From: Phycisphaeraceae bacterium
GTDB taxonomy: Bacteria; Planctomycetota; Phycisphaerae; Phycisphaerales; UBA1924
Length of the DNA: 64,000 nt
Direction: 5' to 3'
Assembly: GCA_020639195.1 (NCBI GenBank)
Contig: JACKHB010000004.1
Location: 248,001-312,000, forward strand
The translations under genes were made by a program, and so were the position numbers. Of the stretch, positions 59,407 to 64,000 are shown in pieces. The notes beneath the pieces are model-generated. The model ran no database searches, had not been told where the DNA came from, and saw only the letters and a list, made by a program, of their open reading frames with translations. The number at the start of each line of letters is the position of its first letter. Within the stretch, counting starts at the first letter, position 1.

Positions 59407-60050
59407 CCGCCGACCAGCCTCGCCCAAACCTCGTTCAGGCCGATCCCCTCGACGAACGCGTCCGCATCGGTCGTGATCGAGTCGAAGTCGCGCACCTCCG
59501 GCGGGCCGGAGAGGTGCACATCGTCGTCCTCGGCTCGCGAGAGACCCAGCGCGCCATTGCCCGTCACGCTGACGATCCAGCGCCCTTCCTCCAGCCGCCG
59601 ATAGACCGCCTTGCCGTGCCCCGCCGCGGGATCGGTCCAGTCGATCTCGCCCACTCCCGGATCGATCACCAGGGCCTGATCGGGTGGTGTCGCGCTATCG
59701 AACACGCGCCGGATCCACAGCCGGCCATCCATCACCACGTAGTCCACATACACCTCGCGCGAAGGATCCAGATCCGTCGGGATCTCCCGGAGCAGGCCCA
59801 GCGCGCTGCGGATGCGCACACTCAGCCGACCATCCCGGACGATCAACTCGGTCACATGGGTCTTCTTGATGGCCGTGTTGTACAGGTCTTCGAGCTTGTC
59901 GTACTCGCCCGCCAGGGTGGCCAGCCGCTCCCGGTAGATTCCCGCGGCCACGTCTGCACGCAGCATCCGATACGCGAGGATTCCCGCCACGATCGTCAGA
60001 ACGCCCAGCGCCGAGCCCATCACCACCCGAAACACCGGAACTCGCTTCAC
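59403..60050 (-). CDS. Hypothetical membrane-anchored protein
   Basis: A 215-residue protein of unknown function with an N-terminal membrane segment (VMGSALGVLTIVAGILAYRML), a short coiled-coil-like stretch (YRERLATLAGEYDKLEDLYN) and a beta-rich C-terminal part (SREVYVDYVVMDGRLWIRRVFDS, GKAVYRRLEEGRWIVSVTGNG). It is convergent with the M16-like gene, with the stop codons overlapping by 4 bases (59403-59406). Confidence 0.7.
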   Translation of the reverse strand: MKRVPVFRVVMGSALGVLTIVAGILAYRMLRADVAAGIYRERLATLAGEYDKLEDLYNTAIKKTHVTELIVRDGRLSVRIRSALGLLREIPTDLDPSREVYVDYVVMDGRLWIRRVFDSATPPDQALVIDPGVGEIDWTDPAAGHGKAVYRRLEEGRWIVSVTGNGALGLSRAEDDDVHLSGPPEVRDFDSITTDADAFVEGIGLNEVWARLVGG

Positions 60051-60121
60051 GGGCGGCCTCCTTTCCCCCGCGGATCATCGACCCGACTCGGCTCTGGACC
60101 ACAGCGGATCGACGCGGCGCT

Positions 60122-61027
60122 CTACACCTGCCCCACCCAGTCTTGCGTCGCCGCCTCGCTCCACCGACGCCGGATTGCCTCGAATCGCCCCGGTTCGAGC
60201 GGCCCCAGGGCTACCAGAGCCGCATTCTTCTGCCAGCGCCCCGGTGCTTTGGTTCCCACGATCGCGGTGTGCACGCCCCGCACAGAGAGGGTGAATCGCA
60301 GCGCAGCCTCCGCGGCGGCGTCTCCCGCCAATCCCGGCGTCGCGAAGTCGTACCGCAGTTCCGAAAGTCGTTTCCAGTACGTCTCGTGGTAGCTGTTGTC
60401 ACACGTCTGGCCGTACCGCCACGCGGCGTTGGCGATCGGCCGCTTGGCAATCACACCCAGGTCGCGCGCCTGCGCCTCGGGCAGCACGCGATCAATCGAC
60501 TCCTGGTCGGCGATCGAGATCGAGATCTGCAGGGTATCGAATGCGCCCGTCCCGACGGCCTCGAGTGCGGCGTCGGAATCACCGCTGTATCCGATGAAGC
60601 GCGACTTCCCGGCGTCGCGGGCACGCTGGAGCGCCTCGATCGCCTCGCCCTTGCGGAGCACGCCGACGCCGCAGGAGTGCAGTTGCACAAGATCCACCCG
60701 GTCGGTGCGCAGCCGCCTCAGGCTTCGGTCGATCGAGCGCGTGATGGACGAGCCCGACCAGTCCTCTCCCGCGCCCCATCCCTGCTCGTGCCCGACCTTG
60801 GTAAAGAGCCAGTAGTCGTCGCGCCGGTGCGAGACCGCCCGCCCGATCAGCTCCTCGCTGTTGGCGTAGCACTCAGCCGTGTCGATGACATTGAGCCCGG
60901 CATCGAGCGCTTCGCCGAGCAGTGTCGTCACACGCTCCTGGTCGGCCCGCTCGAAGCCGATCTCGGCCCCGCCGAAGCCCAGGATGCTCGCGTCCATGCC
61001 CGTACGGCCCAGGGTTCGTCGCTCCAT
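60122..61027 (-). CDS. Aldo/keto reductase
   Basis: NAD(P)H-dependent TIM-barrel reductase of 301 residues (start ATG 61027; frame open upstream over fabF). Motifs: LGRTGMDASILGFGGAEIG, the catalytic Asp and Tyr in VIDTAECYANSEELIG, catalytic Lys in WLFTKVGHEQG, VDLVQLHSCG, and the C-terminal AIVGTKAPGRWQ coenzyme region. Close to the general 'aldo/keto reductase' class; the substrate cannot be inferred. It starts 25 bases after the fabF stop, in the same direction, so it is probably in the ketoacyl-synthase operon. Confidence 0.92.
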   Translation of the reverse strand: MERRTLGRTGMDASILGFGGAEIGFERADQERVTTLLGEALDAGLNVIDTAECYANSEELIGRAVSHRRDDYWLFTKVGHEQGWGAGEDWSGSSITRSIDRSLRRLRTDRVDLVQLHSCGVGVLRKGEAIEALQRARDAGKSRFIGYSGDSDAALEAVGTGAFDTLQISISIADQESIDRVLPEAQARDLGVIAKRPIANAAWRYGQTCDNSYHETYWKRLSELRYDFATPGLAGDAAAEAALRFTLSVRGVHTAIVGTKAPGRWQKNAALVALGPLEPGRFEAIRRRWSEAATQDWVGQV

Positions 61028-61052
61028 GCCCGATGGTACGGAGAGCGCGACG

Positions 61053-62390
61053 CTAGCCGCGGAATCGGCGCACGCAGACGCAGTCGTTCTGCCCGCCGAA
61101 CCCGAATCCGTTGGACAGGCACACATCCACGCCCCCCACGGGATTGAGGTCCCGCGCGACGTTGGGCACGTAGTCCAGATCGCACTCGGGATCGGGATCG
61201 TTCAGGTTGATCGTCGGCGGCGCCATGCCCGTGCGGATCGCCATCACGCACGTGATGAGTTCGACCGCCCCCGCCGCCTGGATCAGGTGGCCCAACATGC
61301 TCTTGATGCTGCTGAACGGGATCCTGGGCGCGAGATCCCCGAAGACCGCCCTGACGGCCTTGGTCTCGATGCCGTCGTTTTCCGGCGTCCCCGTGCCGTG
61401 CGCGGAGATGTAGTGCACCGGAGGACGGCCGTCGTCACCCAGCACCATCGGGTCGATCCCGGCCTGACCGAGCGCGTGCAACATCGTGTCGCGCCCGCCA
61501 GCACCGCTGGGATCGATGTCGGTGATCCGGTACGCGTCGGCCGTGGATCCATACCCCACAAGTTCCGCAAGCGGCTCGGCGCCACGTCTCTGCGCGTGCT
61601 CGAGGTCCTCGAGGATCACGATTCCGGCGCCCTCGCCCATCACGAATCCATCGCGAGTCCTGCTGAACGGTCTGCTCGCGCTGCGGGGATCGTCTCGCCG
61701 GGTGCTCATCGCCGTCAGGCGGATGAACCCGGTCATCCCCAGCGGCGTGATCATCGTGTGTCCTCCGCCGGCGATCATCACCGACGCGTCGCCCCGTCGG
61801 ATGATCTCGAAGGCCTCGCCCACCGATTGCGTGCTCGCGGCGCAGGCCGTCATGCAGTTGAGACTCGGGCCGCGGCAGCCGAACATGTCCGCCAGGTGAG
61901 CGACCACGATCTCGGGCCACTGCTCAACCTCTCGAACCGGATCGAGCCGCTGGGCCGCTTCCATCGCCCACCGCACGTCGTCGAGTCGCCGTGTCTGCTC
62001 GTTCCACGCCGCGAGATTCGTGCCGATGAATCCCTGGGTATCCGGCGGCCCCTCTCCGGCTCCGAGATAGACGCCGATGCGCCGCCGATCGACGTCGCCC
62101 CGCGAGAGGCCCGACTGACGCCACGCGCTCGCCGCCGCCGCGAGAAGGAACCGCGTCTGCAGCGCCGCGCCGGCATGACGCGCTGTGGCCTCGGGATCGT
62201 CAAGCGACCGAGCCAGGTCGAAGTCCTTGACCTCCGCCGCGAAGCTCGTGGCGTAGGTGGATCCGTCGAACCGCGTGATCGGGCCGACCGCGCTCTCCCC
62301 GGCCAGGAGTCTGCGCCAGACGGCGTCGAGCCCCTCTCCCAGCGGGGTCACCCACCCCATGCCCGTGATGACCACCCGACGCGCGCGCAT
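61053..62390 (-). CDS. fabF: Beta-ketoacyl-ACP synthase II-type enzyme
   Basis: Condensing enzyme that extends acyl-ACP with malonyl-ACP. The 445-residue protein has the full KAS II triad: Cys in TACAASTQSVGEAF (about 176), His in ISAHGTGTPENDGIE (about 316) and His in SIKSMLGHLIQAAGAVE (about 355), with NGFGFGGQN at the end. It begins at the ATG at 62390 (MRARRVVITGMGWVTPLG). It lies between an aldo/keto reductase and a GxxExxY gene, with a second, divergent synthase further upstream on the same strand, suggesting a specialised fatty-acid or polyketide pathway. A housekeeping FabF role is an alternative. Confidence 0.92.
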   Translation of the reverse strand: MRARRVVITGMGWVTPLGEGLDAVWRRLLAGESAVGPITRFDGSTYATSFAAEVKDFDLARSLDDPEATARHAGAALQTRFLLAAAASAWRQSGLSRGDVDRRRIGVYLGAGEGPPDTQGFIGTNLAAWNEQTRRLDDVRWAMEAAQRLDPVREVEQWPEIVVAHLADMFGCRGPSLNCMTACAASTQSVGEAFEIIRRGDASVMIAGGGHTMITPLGMTGFIRLTAMSTRRDDPRSASRPFSRTRDGFVMGEGAGIVILEDLEHAQRRGAEPLAELVGYGSTADAYRITDIDPSGAGGRDTMLHALGQAGIDPMVLGDDGRPPVHYISAHGTGTPENDGIETKAVRAVFGDLAPRIPFSSIKSMLGHLIQAAGAVELITCVMAIRTGMAPPTINLNDPDPECDLDYVPNVARDLNPVGGVDVCLSNGFGFGGQNDCVCVRRFRG

Positions 62391-62435
62391 CGACGCCCTC
62401 TGCGACCCCAACCGGTTGTTCAACGGACCGGCGGG

Positions 62436-62972
62436 CTAGTCCTCGTCCTCGACACCGTCGTCGTCGTCCCGATCGTGCTGGAGCATCGGGATCTTGTCGG
62501 GGTTCAGCACGCGCACCAGACCGTCCTTGAGGCGACGCTCGCCGAAGTTGATGATGAGCCCGAGTTCCAGGTCCGCCGCACGAAGCTGCGCCCGCAACCT
62601 TGCCCGCTCGCCGGAACCCACCTCGCCGTGGAACGCGAGCACGTCGACGAGGAATCGATCCCCAACGTACAAGTCCGATTGGATCGAGCCAACGAGCCGG
62701 TCGTTGTACTTGACGTCGAACGAGTGGCCCCGCTTGTGACCGATCCCCGCCGCGTCGAGCTCGCCGATCAGCGCGTTCGCATACACCTCTCGGTCGTAGC
62801 CCGGGCCGAGCGCCTTGTGCACCTCGATCGACGCACCGATGACGCGCCGGCTCAGGTCCGTCAGCCCGGGATCCAACTCGCTCAGCGGCACTCCCCGGCG
62901 ACGCCGACCGTACTGACCCTCGCCGCCGCCCCCGCCATACTCGCGATCGTTCCAACGAAGTTCTGAAGCCAT
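62436..62972 (-). CDS. GxxExxY-family protein with eroded nuclease-like core
   Basis: A 178-residue member of the GxxExxY (PDDEXK_3) family. The hallmark LGPGYDREVYANAL takes the place of the usual GPGllEsvY..aL, so the Glu is shifted, and the core strand reads GDRFLVDVLAFHGE where family members usually have a 'iivElKa' strand. The loss of the Lys suggests it no longer cuts DNA. LGLIINFGERRLKDGLVRVL is typical. The N-terminus is Gly-rich, the C-terminus very acidic (DRDDDDGVEDED). It is inserted between two ketoacyl-synthase genes on the same strand. Confidence 0.85.
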   Translation of the reverse strand: MASELRWNDREYGGGGGEGQYGRRRRGVPLSELDPGLTDLSRRVIGASIEVHKALGPGYDREVYANALIGELDAAGIGHKRGHSFDVKYNDRLVGSIQSDLYVGDRFLVDVLAFHGEVGSGERARLRAQLRAADLELGLIINFGERRLKDGLVRVLNPDKIPMLQHDRDDDDGVEDED

Positions 62973-63003
62973 CGGTGATTCTCCATAGAAGGCGCAGCGG
63001 ATC

Positions 63004-64000
63004 CTACGAGGCGCGCCGCAGCACGATCGCCGCGCTCGAGCCGCCGATCGAACCCGAACACACCAGCACGTGGCGCAGCGTGGCGTCGCGGCTGGCGCTC
63101 TGCCCCGCGAGCATATCCCCGCGGGGCCGTCCGGCGTGCACACGGGCCGGAAGTCTCTGCGATTCCAGGCACATCGCCCCCAGGGCCGCCTGAACGCCCC
63201 CGTTGCCCGCCATGCACTCGCCCAGGTTCGGCCCCCACGTCACCAGCGGCACCTCTCCGATTCGCGATCCAAAGACGCGCGCCAGCGCGCCGGCTTCGGC
63301 GCGATCGATCGGCCCCACTCCCGCGCCGTGCGGCACGATCGCGTCGATCGAAGACGCCTTGACGGACGCATCGTCGAGCGCCGCCTCGATCGCGTCGACC
63401 AGGCCCTCATCCTCCGCGACCTCCGACGCCGGGTCGTCGAGCATCACCCTCGAAAGAGCGCCCGGGCTGTGGGCCGCGCCAAACCCGACAATCTCCGCGA
63501 TCGTTCGCGTTCCGCGCGCTCTGGCTCGCTCGGGCCTCTCGAGGATCAGGATCGCCCCCGCCTCACCGATCACCTGCCCGGGCGCGTCCGGGTCGTATGG
63601 GCGCACCAGCCCAACTCCCTCGCGAAGCTCGCCCGTGGGGGCCAGCCGGCGCGTGTTGCCCATCCGCGACAGACCCATGTGCGTGATCCGGCTCTCGGCG
63701 CTGCCGGAGAAGCACGCCTCCGCGTTGCCGCGTTCGATCACGCGCGCGGACTCGCCCAGACTCAAGAGCCCGCTCGCCTCTCCGCACGTCACCGTGTTGG
63801 ATGGCCCCGTGCAACCGTGCAGGATCGTGACATGGCACGCGAGCATGTTGGGCAGGTACTTGAGCAGCCACAACGGCTGGAGATTGCTCAATCCGGCCCG
63901 CCCCCACTCGCGAATGTCCCAGTTGCCCGCGGCGTCGCGCGCGGTCACCAGCGCGCTCACTAGCTCGTCGGCCTCGGTGCTGATCAGGCCAGCCCCGATA
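63004..64000 (-). CDS. Ketoacyl-synthase-like protein, 5' part beyond the window
   Basis: The frame stays open to the right edge, so the N-terminus is missing. It is a thiolase-fold condensing-enzyme homologue: LPNMLACHVTILHGCTGPSNTVTCGEASGLL has a Cys where the KS nucleophile is expected, VIGEAGAILILERPERA and VPHGAGVGPIDRAEAGAL (first His) are present. The second-His region reads WGPNLGECMAGNGG, with Glu where the active-site His should be. A decarboxylating chain-length-factor type role is therefore plausible. Residues after GSIGGSSAAIVLRRA close the domain. It is the upstream neighbour of GxxExxY and fabF genes, likely one operon. Confidence 0.8.
   Translation of the reverse strand, partial: IGAGLISTEADELVSALVTARDAAGNWDIREWGRAGLSNLQPLWLLKYLPNMLACHVTILHGCTGPSNTVTCGEASGLLSLGESARVIERGNAEACFSGSAESRITHMGLSRMGNTRRLAPTGELREGVGLVRPYDPDAPGQVIGEAGAILILERPERARARGTRTIAEIVGFGAAHSPGALSRVMLDDPASEVAEDEGLVDAIEAALDDASVKASSIDAIVPHGAGVGPIDRAEAGALARVFGSRIGEVPLVTWGPNLGECMAGNGGVQAALGAMCLESQRLPARVHAGRPRGDMLAGQSASRDATLRHVLVCSGSIGGSSAAIVLRRAS

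Overview
The window is GC-rich, densely packed bacterial chromosome. I place it in the Planctomycetota, most likely a Phycisphaerales-type organism. The main reason is that six secreted proteins end in the same two-repeat, dockerin-like calcium-binding module (Asp/Gly-rich loops followed by DDFF and LDLF-type helices) with a terminal cysteine, known from that group as the GC-type dockerin. One further exported protein carries a PEP-CTERM-like tail. No rRNA, tRNA, CRISPR array, transposase or integrase was seen.

Layout. 1-11 kb: RNase R, a small lipoprotein, a dockerin protein, an M24 aminopeptidase, a PEP-CTERM-like protein, an MBL-fold hydrolase, anthranilate synthase TrpE and a large unknown exported protein. 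11-17.5 kb: the upp-comEC pair, an unusual structured region upstream of upp ending in an intrinsic terminator, the overlapping ybeY-CNNM/CorC pair and prpB. 17.5-24.7 kb: a YyaL-type thioredoxin protein fused to a DsbD-alpha-like domain, then an accessory stretch with two unknown proteins, a WD40 lipoprotein and a Fic AMPylase-type protein whose promoter is covered by repeated operator-like sites. 24.7-30 kb: queE, queC, a hybrid histidine kinase, trmB and a dockerin beta-propeller protein. 30.5-36.3 kb (plus strand): PrkA kinase, a short alpha-glucan phosphorylase, an FAD monooxygenase and a hotdog thioesterase.

36.3-47.9 kb is one long minus-strand run: cdaA-cdaR (cyclic di-AMP synthesis and its YbbR partner), a lone atpA, a phytase-esterase-like dockerin protein, a dicarboxylate symporter, two tandem ATP-grasp paralogues, a reprolysin-like metalloprotease and a subtilisin, the last two with dockerin tails. 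48-56 kb: mutY and a dolichyl-phosphate-mannose-synthase-like glycosyltransferase, another dockerin protein, an ECF sigma/anti-sigma pair, an M20 amidohydrolase divergent from an HtrA protease, and a LuxR-type regulator. 56.6-64 kb: a cysteine-free FmdB-like protein, clpS, rsmD, an M16-like protein without the zinc motif, and on the minus strand an aldo/keto reductase, a FabF-type ketoacyl synthase, a GxxExxY-family protein and a second ketoacyl synthase that runs off the window.

The most interesting signals are the operator array over the fic promoter, the structured region and terminator upstream of upp, the C-terminal cysteine dockerin family, the ATP-grasp/protease neighbourhood, a CdaA with a changed DGA motif, and an atpA separated from the rest of the ATP synthase operon.
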